DNA from: Treponema sp.
GTDB lineage: Bacteria > Spirochaetota > Spirochaetia > Treponematales > Treponemataceae
Assembly (NCBI GenBank): GCA_017468745.1
Contig: JAFUHS010000034.1
Location: 1-44,008, forward strand
Direction: 5' to 3'
DNA: 44,008 nt
In this document: positions 25,858 to 34,384 of the stretch, one piece after another
Layout of the letters: the number at the start of each line of letters is the position of its first letter
Position numbering within the stretch: the stretch's first letter is position 1
Made by a program: the position numbers and the translations under genes
Notes under the pieces: generated by a model
The model's database searches: none
What the model saw: the letters and a program-made list of their open reading frames with translations, nothing else
Told to the model about the DNA's origin: nothing

Positions 25858-26773
25858 GTTTTTCTTTTGGAATTTGATAAAAATCAAGTGTGGAGTCAAT
25901 CCATTTTTTTGAAAGCTCTGGCAGTTCATCTTCGATAAAAAGGAATAGTTCCAGAGCCTTTCTGTAATTCTTGCAGTAGTAATGGGATTGTGCAAGATAA
26001 AAAACCGCCCTTATCATGACGGCTGGTTCTCTGGTAATGCTCAGGAATGACCGCAAATCTTTGACAGAGCCTTTGTAGTCTCGCTTAATAAAATAGTTTT
26101 TGAGCGATTCAAAAAGAAAATAGTCGTCACCCTCTGGAGAAAGAACTAAGTCTTCTTCAAAAATATAGGGATTAAGAATCACAGGTTTTTTGACTGCGTA
26201 TTTGCCTGCGAGTTTTCTACCTTCTGATTTTACTTTTGCGCTCAGTTTTGTGGGCGGAATGTCAAGGTCTGAGATTAAATCTAGATAAGGAAGGGGAAGT
26301 TCTCTCAGAAATCCCGGAACATACTGCTCTTCCGGTTCATTTACATCTTCAATATAGTCATCTGGCGGAATCAGGGAAACCGCTTTTACCGTCGCGTTGA
26401 CTGTAGGAAAGAGCATATTGAAGAGACTGCCGTTTTTGTCACGGGCAATGAGTGCATAGTAGTAGGAACCGAAATGAGTGAGCTGATCTGTGTAGCTTGT
26501 AGTGTGGGCGGGAACTTCTGCTACCGGTTTTTCGGCTGAGATTGTTGATTTTAACTCGATGGGGCTGGTTGAGCGGAAGATGGCGATGCTCGCGGCTGAA
26601 AAATCCGATGGCACCTTCCATGTGAGATGGATTTTATTCACGCCGATTTTTTGAGCGTCGATGCTTGTACAGAGGGGGCGGGATTCAATCTTTTGCCCGT
26701 AGGCGGAAATGCTTATGGCGGCTAAGAGAATGCAAAAACAAGATTTTAGAGAATTCCTGAAAAAACAGGGCAT
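25847..26773 (-). CDS. Exported protein with fibronectin type III-like domain
   Basis: 308-aa protein with an N-terminal signal peptide (SCFCILLAAISISAYGQK). Residues about 38-120 look like a fibronectin type III domain: KIHLTWKVPSDFSAASIAIF, the VPAHTTSYTDQLTHFGSYYY stretch and the final YALIARDKNG. The C-terminal half has helical repeats, including VMIRAVFYLAQSHYYCKNYR and ALELFLFIEDELPEL, that resemble TPR units. I chose ATG 26773 because the upstream extension to 26929 lacks a signal-peptide-like start and would cover the divergent Cas2-like gene. The function is unknown. Its convergent 11-nt overlap with the TPR gene leaves no room for a terminator. Confidence 0.75.
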   Translation of the reverse strand: MPCFFRNSLKSCFCILLAAISISAYGQKIESRPLCTSIDAQKIGVNKIHLTWKVPSDFSAASIAIFRSTSPIELKSTISAEKPVAEVPAHTTSYTDQLTHFGSYYYALIARDKNGSLFNMLFPTVNATVKAVSLIPPDDYIEDVNEPEEQYVPGFLRELPLPYLDLISDLDIPPTKLSAKVKSEGRKLAGKYAVKKPVILNPYIFEEDLVLSPEGDDYFLFESLKNYFIKRDYKGSVKDLRSFLSITREPAVMIRAVFYLAQSHYYCKNYRKALELFLFIEDELPELSKKWIDSTLDFYQIPKEKLSF

Positions 26774-26801
26774 ATCTTTATTTTGCAACAAAAAGAGCGG
26801 T

Positions 26802-26830
26802 TTGACAAGATAAATGCTATGTTTTATTCT
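26802..26830 (+). promoter_or_regulatory. Promoter of the Cas2-like gene, probably leaderless
   Basis: A consensus -35 TTGACA (26802-26807) and TATTCT (26825-26830) are spaced by 17 nt. The expected start of transcription, about 7 nt downstream, coincides with ATG 26837. No SD precedes that codon. Confidence 0.65.
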
Positions 26831-26836
26831 ATATTG

Positions 26837-27118
26837 ATGTTTGTGTCCGTGGTTCTTGATCCGGGGGGAATAGACAGTGCAAAAGCAATTGCCGAGATTC
26901 TTACCCGCTACAGTTTCAAAAAGATTCAAAAAGCCTGTTGGGAAAGTATGCAGATGAATGAAGCGCAGCTTTCTGTTCTCAAACGAGAGATTGATACTGT
27001 CACAGATTACTATGACACGCTGAGAATCTATCAGTTTCCCGTAAATTCAAATTTCGCTGTCACGGAATTGCGTCACAAGCAGTGGAAGCGGAGTGTCTAC
27101 GGAGCAAAACCAAATTAA
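26837..27118 (+). CDS. Orphan Cas2-like (Cas2/VapD-fold) small protein
   Basis: 93-aa protein whose pattern fits the Cas2/VapD ferredoxin-like fold. A first beta strand ends in Asp (MFVSVVLDPGG, Asp8). A helix then follows with AKAIAEILTRYSFKKIQKAC, comparable to the Cas2 stretch K.aK.L..yG.rvQ.Svfe, then LSVLKREIDTVTDYYDTLRI with the D..RIY strand (TLRIYQFP). No other cas gene or repeat array is visible. It sits directly before prfB, whose SD overlaps its stop. ATG 26837 gives the expected Cas2 start. An in-frame TTG at 26783 would add 18 residues unlike the family. Nuclease activity cannot be assumed, and the assignment is from pattern only. Confidence 0.6.
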   Translation: MFVSVVLDPGGIDSAKAIAEILTRYSFKKIQKACWESMQMNEAQLSVLKREIDTVTDYYDTLRIYQFPVNSNFAVTELRHKQWKRSVYGAKPN

Positions 27119-27128
27119 GGAGCATAAA

Positions 27129-28263
27129 ATGTTAGAAGAACTTAAAGAACCGATTTCAAGTCTTGAAGAAGATATCAAAAATGTCTGGGGGCGTCTTTGA
27201 CGCGCCTGCCATCGATAAAAAAATAGCCGAAACCGAAAAACTCACCGCCGCCGAGGATTTCTGGAATGATGCCGAAAAAGCCCAGAAGGTCATGAACGAC
27301 CTCAAATTGCTTAAAGGCCGGGTTGAGCCATGGCGTGAGCTTTTACAGCAGATTGACGACATCAATACCCTGTATGATCTGGGAAGTGAGGGCGGGGATG
27401 ACTCTGTAGAAGAAGAAATCCGCTCTGAGCTTGAGGCCTGCCAGAAAAAGTTTGAGGAGCAGAGCATCCTGAATCTTCTTTCAGGCGAAGTCGATAAAAA
27501 CGGCTGCTTCCTTACGATTCACGCTGGAGCGGGCGGAACCGAGGCCTGTGACTGGGCTTACATGCTTTCGAGAATGTACATCCGCTGGGCAGAGAGGCAC
27601 GGCTACAAAATGGAGACAATCGACTTGCAGGAAGACGAGGGGGGAATCAAGTCCACCACGATTCAGATTACGGGCGATTATGTCTACGGTCATTTAAAGG
27701 GCGAGGCCGGCGTTCACCGCCTGGTGCGAATCAGCCCATTTGACGCAAACGCGCGCCGTCATACATCTTTCAGCTCGGTCTTCATTTTCCCCATTCTTGA
27801 CGACACGATTAAAGTCGACATCAGGCCGGAAGATTTGCGGGTAGACACCTACCGTTCAGGCGGAAAGGGCGGCCAGCATGTAAACAAGACCGACTCTGCC
27901 GTCCGCTTCACCCATATTCCCACCGGCATTGTCGTTCAGTGCGACAGCGAGCGAAGCCAGATTATGAACCGCCAGACCTGTATGAACCTCCTCAGGGCAA
28001 AACTCTACGCCCACTATGAGGAAGAGCGGGCCAAAGAAACGGCGAAATTCGGAGCGGAAAAAAAGGATATTTCCTGGGGAAACCAAATCCGCTCTTATGT
28101 CTTCCAGCCGTATACTATGGTAAAAGACCACCGCACGAAATTCTCCGTGGGCGACATTCAGGCTGTCATGGACGGAGACATCGACCAGTTCATCGATTCC
28201 TTCCTTCAGGCTCAGTGGAAGGGACTGCCCGTTGGCGGCGATGATGACGAAGATGACTTGTAA
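27129..28263 (+). CDS. prfB: Peptide chain release factor 2 with programmed +1 frameshift
   Basis: Release factor that reads UGA and UAA stops, 377 aa after frameshifting. A first frame runs 27129-27200 (23 codons, MLEELKEPISSL... to RL) and stops at TGA. The second continues from GAC 27199 (DAPAIDKK...). The join has the classic RF2 site: GGGGG (27187-27191), three bases, then CTTTGAC, identical in spacing to E. coli prfB. RF2 features are the SPF stop-recognition tripeptide (VRISPFDANAR) and the catalytic GGQ (SGGKGGQHVNKTDSAVRF). AAGGAG precedes ATG 27129. The gene ends at a TAATG overlap with the next one. Shortage of RF2 increases frameshifting, giving autoregulation. Confidence 0.96.
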
Positions 28264-30002
28264 TGAAGAAATTCTTTTTCATCCTTGCTTTCATATCCCT
28301 TTTCTCTTTATCCGCCTTTTCTGATAACTGGACTCTGGGCGTTATGGAGTTTTCCTTTAAGCAGACCCAGACGAGGAGCGAAAGTTCCTCAAAGGCGGCC
28401 TCTGTTTTACCGCAGCTGATTATCGAGCACTTTTCCAGTGATGAGGTGCGCTCTATTCCAGAGAGGGAGTCCCTTGACAGAAAATTAAAGGAATTACAGA
28501 CAGCCCGTCTTTCTTTATTCCTTCAGCTTTCAAAAGAATACAAGGCTCGTGATGCTCTTGTCCTCACCACTGTGAAGCCAAAGGCTCTTGAAAAAGCCAT
28601 CAAAGCCGAGATGGAAAAAATCCGCGAAATTGAAAAAAAAATCGATGAAAATCTTGAAGAGGTAAAAAAGGCAAAAGATAAGGCTCAGCCGAAAATTGAA
28701 AGGGAAATAGCTCTTTCTGAAGGAAAAAAAGTCGATGACAGCCAAAAAAAAGAAAGAGGCTTTTTTTTCAGGTTTCCCTTTCCTTTTTTCAGACAGGAAG
28801 AAGAGGATAAGATTGTCTCTGAAAGTGTTGTCCTCTATAAAAATGATTCCACCGCACTTTTTAAGGTGAGTGAAAAATCGATGGAGGCTGGCTTTACTTC
28901 CTGGGATTTTGCACAGGAAGTCGCAAACGCGAAAATTAATGGTCTTATTACAGGTGAAATTACCTGTTATGGAGATTATTGTTCTGTTGCCGTGAGCCTT
29001 CGTGTCTATCCTGGGGCACAAATTCTTGGTACAGTCCGGGAAGTCGGGCTTTTAAGCGATTTGATGCCCCTTGCTGATTCAATCGCTCAGAATCTTGATT
29101 CGATAATAGCGAATGCTCTTCCTGTTATGATTGAAGTTGAAATCAATCCGCCGGAAGCGGCTCCTCTGGCAAAGATTATGGTCGACAGTACGGTGTTTTC
29201 CCTCCGAAAAACCAACGGTGCCTTTGACAACCGAATTCTCATGGACTCAGGAATTCATCATGTAAGCATTGAGGTTCCAGGTTATGAAAAACTTGCCTTC
29301 AATTACTCTTTCACCGATGACACTCATTTTTTTGTTCATGCGAATCTTGTTCCCGAAGTGCATGGACTGGCAAAAATCAGGCTGAAAAAATATCGTGACG
29401 GTATTTTTCACACTTATGGACTTTTGCAGTCTCCTGTTACAGAAAAAGAGCCGTGGGCTAGTCTTGAGGTAAACAATAAATCGGTTCTGGGTGTTTTTAC
29501 TCTGCCAAAAAGTGACAGCGAGGATTCTTCAGCTAGCAACATTGCTTTTTTCCGTATACCTGAGTCTTCTGCTTTTGATGGTGCGAATCTTCTGGTAAAT
29601 GCAAAGCCCTTTGACAGGGCTGCCAATATCGACAAAAGACGGCGCTGGATGTATACGGCTTACACGGCGCTTATTTGTTCCCTTCCATTTACTTTTTATC
29701 ACATGGGGGCATTTACGACCGAAAATACGGCCTATTCGCAGGGCAGGGGAGACTATGATACTCTTAAAAATCTGCAGCTCCGTTCCAATATCTGTCTGGG
29801 AATTACTGCTGTCTGTGGTGTCTGGACTGTCATTGAACTCGTCCGCTATTTGTGGGCAGCCGACCGTGTTCTTCCAGCCGGGGCAAAAATCGATAAAAAA
29901 GCCATGGCTCAGAACAGCCTTTTTGAAATCCCCTTGAGCCAGAGGAAAATGCAGCGAATGAAACGGAAGTGCCGACAGAAGATGAAAAATCTGATAAAAT
30001 AA
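28263..30002 (+). CDS. Exported PEGA-like membrane protein
   Basis: 579-aa protein, not matched to a named family. A signal peptide (FFFILAFISLFSLSAFSDNW) precedes a domain starting WTLGVMEF, of the kind found in proteins that combine penicillin-binding-type or FlgT/TolB-like beta regions. A highly charged coiled coil (about 110-165; KKIDENLEEVKKAKDKAQPK) follows, then a PEGA-like beta module (about 300-370; INPPEAAPLAKIMVDSTVFS and SIEVPGYEKLAFNYSF). Two C-terminal hydrophobic segments (about 463-480, 515-535) suggest membrane insertion. It overlaps prfB by one base (TAATG), so both are probably co-transcribed. Role unknown. Confidence 0.75.
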   Translation: MKKFFFILAFISLFSLSAFSDNWTLGVMEFSFKQTQTRSESSSKAASVLPQLIIEHFSSDEVRSIPERESLDRKLKELQTARLSLFLQLSKEYKARDALVLTTVKPKALEKAIKAEMEKIREIEKKIDENLEEVKKAKDKAQPKIEREIALSEGKKVDDSQKKERGFFFRFPFPFFRQEEEDKIVSESVVLYKNDSTALFKVSEKSMEAGFTSWDFAQEVANAKINGLITGEITCYGDYCSVAVSLRVYPGAQILGTVREVGLLSDLMPLADSIAQNLDSIIANALPVMIEVEINPPEAAPLAKIMVDSTVFSLRKTNGAFDNRILMDSGIHHVSIEVPGYEKLAFNYSFTDDTHFFVHANLVPEVHGLAKIRLKKYRDGIFHTYGLLQSPVTEKEPWASLEVNNKSVLGVFTLPKSDSEDSSASNIAFFRIPESSAFDGANLLVNAKPFDRAANIDKRRRWMYTAYTALICSLPFTFYHMGAFTTENTAYSQGRGDYDTLKNLQLRSNICLGITAVCGVWTVIELVRYLWAADRVLPAGAKIDKKAMAQNSLFEIPLSQRKMQRMKRKCRQKMKNLIK

Positions 30003-30046
30003 TCAGCAATAAGGAAATTCTGGTAGAATAAAAAAGTGGAGAAAAT

Positions 30047-30913
30047 ATGAAACTTTCATTTGCTCAAAAATTTAAAAATCTTTTTTCATCTCAAAAAATC
30101 GATGAGGAATTTTTCGATAATTTGACCGATGCCCTTGTTGAAGGCGACATGGGGGCAAAAATGGCATACGAGCTTACAGAGCAGCTTGAAAAGATATGCC
30201 GGGAAAAGAAAATTTCTGACGAGTCTGCAATCAAAAATGAGCTCAAATCCCTCCTGTCCGCTTACGCTAAAAAAATTGAATTTACTCCAGAAAAGGGCAA
30301 GGTCAACATCTATATGATGCTGGGAGTAAACGGCGTTGGAAAAACAACTACAGCCGCTAAGGTCGCAAAACTTTACAAAGAAAAAGGGGAGAATGTTCTT
30401 CTGGCTGCCAGCGATACCTTCCGTGCGGCGGCTGAAGAACAGCTTGAGATGCACGGAGAGCGGCTGGGAATCCGTGTGATTTCTCATCAGCATGGCAGCG
30501 ATCCTAGTGCGGTTGTTTTTGATGCAGCTGATTCCGCCCGTTCTCAGGGGGGGGCACTCATTATCGCGGATACAGCGGGACGACTCCACAATAAAGAAAA
30601 CCTCGTCCGTGAGCTGCAGAAAATTGACCGTATCGCCGCGCAAAAGGCTGATTCCGGCTGTTATAAAAAAATTCTCGTAATTGACGGCACCACGGGGCAG
30701 AATGCCCTTCGTCAGGCAGAAGTTTTTTCCGAGAGCGTAGGCGTGGACGCAATCGTCGTGACTAAATATGATTCCACGGCACGGGGAGGCTGTGTTTTTT
30801 CCATTGGTAAAGAACTTGCAATTCCCGTTCTTTTTGTCTGCACGGGCGAAAAATATGAAAATATCGAAGCCTTCAATCCTGAAAAATACATCGATGAATT
30901 TATTGGGAGCTGA
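30047..30913 (+). CDS. ftsY: FtsY signal recognition particle receptor
   Basis: SRP receptor GTPase that docks ribosome-nascent chain complexes at the membrane. It has 288 aa. The short N domain begins directly (FFDNLTDALVEGDMGAKMAY) with no acidic A domain, as in many non-enteric FtsY. The G motifs are LGVNGVGKTTTAAKVAKLYK (about 93-112), AASDTFRAAAEEQLEMHGER, IIADTAGRLHNKENLVREL and TKYDSTARGG. FtsY is distinguished from Ffh by TFRAAAEEQL and the lack of an M domain. SD GGAGAAAAT precedes ATG 30047. Confidence 0.96.
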   Translation: MKLSFAQKFKNLFSSQKIDEEFFDNLTDALVEGDMGAKMAYELTEQLEKICREKKISDESAIKNELKSLLSAYAKKIEFTPEKGKVNIYMMLGVNGVGKTTTAAKVAKLYKEKGENVLLAASDTFRAAAEEQLEMHGERLGIRVISHQHGSDPSAVVFDAADSARSQGGALIIADTAGRLHNKENLVRELQKIDRIAAQKADSGCYKKILVIDGTTGQNALRQAEVFSESVGVDAIVVTKYDSTARGGCVFSIGKELAIPVLFVCTGEKYENIEAFNPEKYIDEFIGS

Positions 30914-30962
30914 AAAGGGAAAAGAAAATTGAAAACTGGAAAATGTCCGGGTGGAAAATGAA

Positions 30963-32324
30963 ATGAGAAAAGATTGCTCATTCAATTTTCATATCTCAGT
31001 CCTCATTCTGCTTTTCTCTTTTTTTGCGGGATTTCCCCTTTTTGCGGCGGATTTGTCTCCAGGCGAAGAAAAAGCACTTTCCTATATTCGTGAGCTGACA
31101 TTTGAGATTACCCGCTATAATCTTACGGGCCTTTCTTCTGATCCTGAAAGCGTAAAATTCGCTGAAATCTCAAAAATCGGCTCAAAACTCTTGGGCAGTT
31201 ATAGCCTTCGCAAGGAAGATCACAGACCCCACTATGTTTGCGAGTATTATTTTCCTGAAAAAACCGGAATAATTGACTCTACATTTTGTCCTGAAGATTT
31301 GTACGCCGCCAGTGATTTTTTTAGCGGCATTGATAATGTGGAAGAGGCTGAGGTGGAAGAAGAAGTGCCACAGTATGATTGGGTTGACCTCGTCTTGCAG
31401 GGCTTGCAGGCTTCTTCATCTGGAAGCGAGAAAATCCCGGAAGAATACAGTATGTTTGACGGTCAAAAAGTGCTTGAAATGCTGGAAAAAGGTGACAGCC
31501 GGGGGATTGAGGCGCAGAGTGAAGACAAAGCGGAAAATGACAGTCCGAAAGAATTCACCTACGAAAAAAATGATGGCTCCCTTCGCAGGTTTTCTTATGA
31601 CGGCGAGCAGTTTACGGCCTGGCGTGAAGGCGAGAATACTGTTCTCGTGAATTTTTATGGTGATAAATTGCTCCGCAAAAATTTCGACAGCCTCTATCGG
31701 CTTGTAAAAAGCGAGCGTTTTAAGACGGCTGCGAGCGCAAAAAAGGCTCAGCTTGAGAGTGAAATTTCCTATGAATATGAAGATGAGTCAAATATTCCGA
31801 AAAAGTCTGTTGAAGAAGAATATGTGTCAAAAAAACGAAAAGAAAATCTTTTTGACGCAAACGGAAGGTTGCTTTCTCTTCTTGAACAGCACTATGAGGA
31901 GCGTGAAATAAAGCAAAAAGGAAAAAAGAGCGGTGGAGAAGCCGAAAAAGAGACCCTGCTCCTCGATGACAAAAAAACAAGCCGAATCTATGATGAAAAA
32001 GGGCGTATGACCGAAGAGGAAATCATTACATGGAATTATAAAAAAATGTTTTCCGGCCGTTATTCTGTTTCAAAGCGTACGATAAAAAATGACTATGATT
32101 ATACTGCCGTAACCGAAGAAAACAATCTTCCCCCTGACTTAAAGTTCTATGAGGACGGGGAGCTGCACTTGGAGCGGAAATACACCGATACGGCGACTTA
32201 TTCTGAAAAACTCTTCTTTGACGGTGACTTTTCGGTGGAAGTCCGCTACGAAAACGGCTTGAAAAAGACAGAGATAATTTATCTGAATGATGTGGAGCAG
32301 AGGAGACGGAATTTTGAATATTAA
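30963..32324 (+). CDS. Exported hypothetical protein upstream of lolCDE
   Basis: 453-aa protein of unknown function. A signal peptide (HISVLILLFSFFAGFPLFAA, cleavage near residue 30) is followed by a mature region rich in Glu, Lys, Tyr and Ser. Residues about 190-445 show repeated short YDExGRxxxEE-like beta-strand units (LFDANGRLLSLLEQHYEERE and IYDEKGRMTEEEIITWNYKK), the pattern of RHS/MORN-like beta meanders seen in several bacterial outer proteins. No lipobox Cys was found. ATG 30963 is preferred over GTG 30951 because the signal peptide then starts normally with RK. It overlaps the TTG start of the lolC-like gene, so it is probably part of that operon. Confidence 0.75.
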   Translation: MRKDCSFNFHISVLILLFSFFAGFPLFAADLSPGEEKALSYIRELTFEITRYNLTGLSSDPESVKFAEISKIGSKLLGSYSLRKEDHRPHYVCEYYFPEKTGIIDSTFCPEDLYAASDFFSGIDNVEEAEVEEEVPQYDWVDLVLQGLQASSSGSEKIPEEYSMFDGQKVLEMLEKGDSRGIEAQSEDKAENDSPKEFTYEKNDGSLRRFSYDGEQFTAWREGENTVLVNFYGDKLLRKNFDSLYRLVKSERFKTAASAKKAQLESEISYEYEDESNIPKKSVEEEYVSKKRKENLFDANGRLLSLLEQHYEEREIKQKGKKSGGEAEKETLLLDDKKTSRIYDEKGRMTEEEIITWNYKKMFSGRYSVSKRTIKNDYDYTAVTEENNLPPDLKFYEDGELHLERKYTDTATYSEKLFFDGDFSVEVRYENGLKKTEIIYLNDVEQRRRNFEY

Positions 32325-33693
32325 GTGGATTTATTTTGTGTCTCGGCGTTTTGCCAAAGTTGACAGAAAAGGCTCTTCCGCAGTTACGACGACTCTCTCA
32401 ACGCTGGGTATTTGTTTTGGCGTAATGACCCTTATCACCGTAATCAGTGTGATGAACGGATTCCAGCACAGTTTTATCGATGTCATCATGGAAATAAGCT
32501 CCTATCATATCCGTGTGGAGAATTTTGAGGGTGAGCTCTCCCCCTCGCTCCCTGTCACCGAGACTCACTCAAAAGTTGAATCGCAAGGTTTGCCTCTTAC
32601 GGCTCACTCCCTGCCCGTAACGCACCCTCAGCCTGCATCTGATTTCGAGACTTTCTGTCTTTCAGAAAAATCAATTCGCTCTATTACGCCTTTTTATGAG
32701 GCTGAGGGTCTTGTTCTCGGAAAGTCTGGCAAGGAAGCCGCCGCAATGATAAAGGCCATCCCGCCTACAGTTCGGGAAGATGATGAGGGTTTTAAAAAAC
32801 AGGTGACCATGATTGCCGGTCATTTTGACATTTCTTCTCCGAACAATATAGTTATTGGCTCGGAGCTTGCCCGCCGCTGTGGTGCCCGTCTTGGCAGTGA
32901 GATAAATCTTTACGCCCTTTCAGGCGGTAGCGATGTTGATTTGTTTTCAAGCGAGCGGCTTTTCACAGTGACTGGAGTTTTCCACACGGGCTATGCCGAC
33001 ATCAACGCTTCTTTTGCTTTCATAAATATCGATGACGGTAAAAAATATTTCGGCTCTGACGCAAAACTGATTTACGGAGTGAAGCTTTTTGACGAGAATG
33101 ACTGCGACCGTCAGATTGCCCGCTTTTCTTCTCAATTTCCAGACTTAAAGTCAGAGTCCTGGAAGAGCTATAATCGGGCTTTTTTCGGAGCCTTGCAGGT
33201 CGAAAAGAACATGCTCATGGTCTTGGTCTTTTTGATTTTCGTTGTTGTGGCAATCAATATTTTTAACGGAATGAGGAGAATGGTCTTTGAGCGACGGGAG
33301 GAAATCTCGGTTCTTACGGCTTTCGGCGGAAAACCGGCTTCGATACAGTCTATTTTTGTCATGCAGGGCTTTTTGACTGGTGTCTCAGGCTCTATTCCTG
33401 GGGTACTTCTTGGTCTTTTCCTTTCAATTAATATGGACACGGTCTTTCTGCTTCTGTCAAAACTTTCTTATTATGCCAGCCTTTTTTTCGTGATGCTATT
33501 TAATCCGGCCAACGGCGATTTTGTGCGGGAGAATCCCATGTTCATGCTCTATGCCAGTATTCCCCCGAAGATTTTTACAGGTGAAGTTGTTATGATTTCC
33601 ATGTTTGGAATTTTGTCGTCGCTTGTCGCAAGTTTCCTTGCGAGCCGTGGCGTTTTAAAAATGACAGTTGCGGAGGTAATGAGAGATGAGTGA
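32314..33693 (+). CDS. lolC: LolC/LolE-type lipoprotein release permease
   Basis: Inner-membrane permease of the LolCDE complex, which extracts lipoproteins for outer-membrane delivery. It has 459 aa with four helices: one N-terminal (about 25-45; LGICFGVMTLITVISVMNGF) and three C-terminal (about 300-450). Between them is a periplasmic domain of the MacB_PCD type. The motif KNMLMVLVFLIFVVVAINIF and RMVFERREEISVLTAFGGKP (about 304-360) are typical of this FtsX-like family. Residues about 72-110 hold a Ser/Pro/His-rich insertion (SPSLPVTETHSKVE onward) not usual in the family. The start is taken as TTG 32314 behind GGAG; the upstream ATG 32287 lies within the previous gene and lacks an SD. Confidence 0.88.
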   Translation: MNIKWIYFVSRRFAKVDRKGSSAVTTTLSTLGICFGVMTLITVISVMNGFQHSFIDVIMEISSYHIRVENFEGELSPSLPVTETHSKVESQGLPLTAHSLPVTHPQPASDFETFCLSEKSIRSITPFYEAEGLVLGKSGKEAAAMIKAIPPTVREDDEGFKKQVTMIAGHFDISSPNNIVIGSELARRCGARLGSEINLYALSGGSDVDLFSSERLFTVTGVFHTGYADINASFAFINIDDGKKYFGSDAKLIYGVKLFDENDCDRQIARFSSQFPDLKSESWKSYNRAFFGALQVEKNMLMVLVFLIFVVVAINIFNGMRRMVFERREEISVLTAFGGKPASIQSIFVMQGFLTGVSGSIPGVLLGLFLSINMDTVFLLLSKLSYYASLFFVMLFNPANGDFVRENPMFMLYASIPPKIFTGEVVMISMFGILSSLVASFLASRGVLKMTVAEVMRDE

Positions 33694-34384
33694 TATAATC
33701 GTTTCTATTCAGAATCTTGAGAAAACATACAAAACCGAAAGCGAATCCCTGACGATTTTAAAAAATCTTAACCTTGATATTGAAAAAGGAAAAAAAATCA
33801 CAATCGTAGGCGAGAGCGGAAGCGGAAAAAGCACCTTCCTCAATATCATCGGCGGTCTGGACAATGCTACAGGAGGTCTTGTAAAGTGCGGAGAATATGA
33901 GCTTTCTCATCTTGATGAGAACAGGCTTTCACTTTATCGCTCTCATTTTCTCGGACTGATTTTCCAGTTTCATTATTTGCTCAAAGATTTTACAGCCCTC
34001 GAAAACACTTTTCTTCCTGCCCTTATGGCAGGCCTTTCAAAAAAGGAAGCTGTCGAAAAGGCGAAGGAGCTTTTGTGCGATGTAGGTCTTGAAAAACGAC
34101 TCGACCATCTTCCTGGCCAGCTTTCCGGCGGCGAAAGACAGCGTGTTGCGGTGGCTCGCTCCCTTATAAATGACCCGACGCTTATTCTTGCCGATGAGCC
34201 GACGGGAAACCTTGACCCTCAGAACGCAAAAATGATTGGCGAGCTTCTTTTTTCCGTGGTGGATAAATACAGAAAAACACTGCTTTTGGTTACCCATGAT
34301 ATGAATCTGGCAAAAAAAGGTGACATCTGCTATACGATAAAAAATGCCTGCCTTGAGAAAGTTGAGGTCCAGGAGACGGCATGA
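33686..34384 (+). CDS. lolD: LolD-type ABC ATPase
   Basis: ATPase of the lipoprotein-releasing transporter, 232 aa. Walker A is [19 protein letters not shown] (residues about 39-57), the Q-loop [19 protein letters not shown] with the QF-HLL-like signature typical of LolD/MacB, the signature [15 protein letters not shown], and Walker [13 protein letters not shown]. It overlaps lolC by 8 nt (SD GGAGG inside lolC) and lolE by 4 nt, so all three are coupled. The two flanking permeases distinguish it from a single MacB-type exporter. Confidence 0.93.
   Translation: MSDIIVSIQNLEKTYKTESESLTILKNLNLDIEKGKKITIVGESGSGKSTFLNIIGGLDNATGGLVKCGEYELSHLDENRLSLYRSHFLGLIFQFHYLLKDFTALENTFLPALMAGLSKKEAVEKAKELLCDVGLEKRLDHLPGQLSGGERQRVAVARSLINDPTLILADEPTGNLDPQNAKMIGELLFSVVDKYRKTLLLVTHDMNLAKKGDICYTIKNACLEKVEVQETA

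Noticed and set aside
26774..26929. Upstream extension of the Fn3-like gene to 26929
   Set aside because: It would hide the signal peptide behind 52 residues and overlap the divergent Cas2-like gene and its promoter.
26780..27200. CRISPR locus near the Cas2-like gene
   Set aside because: No direct-repeat/spacer array and no cas1 or effector gene are visible anywhere in the window.
27198..27200. prfB read as a pseudogene because of an in-frame TGA
   Set aside because: The CTTTGAC with upstream GGGGG is the known RF2 autoregulatory frameshift.
30086..30985. 299-codon open frame on the minus strand across ftsY
   Set aside because: ftsY is certain on the plus strand; the antisense product has no recognisable domain and arises from codon bias.
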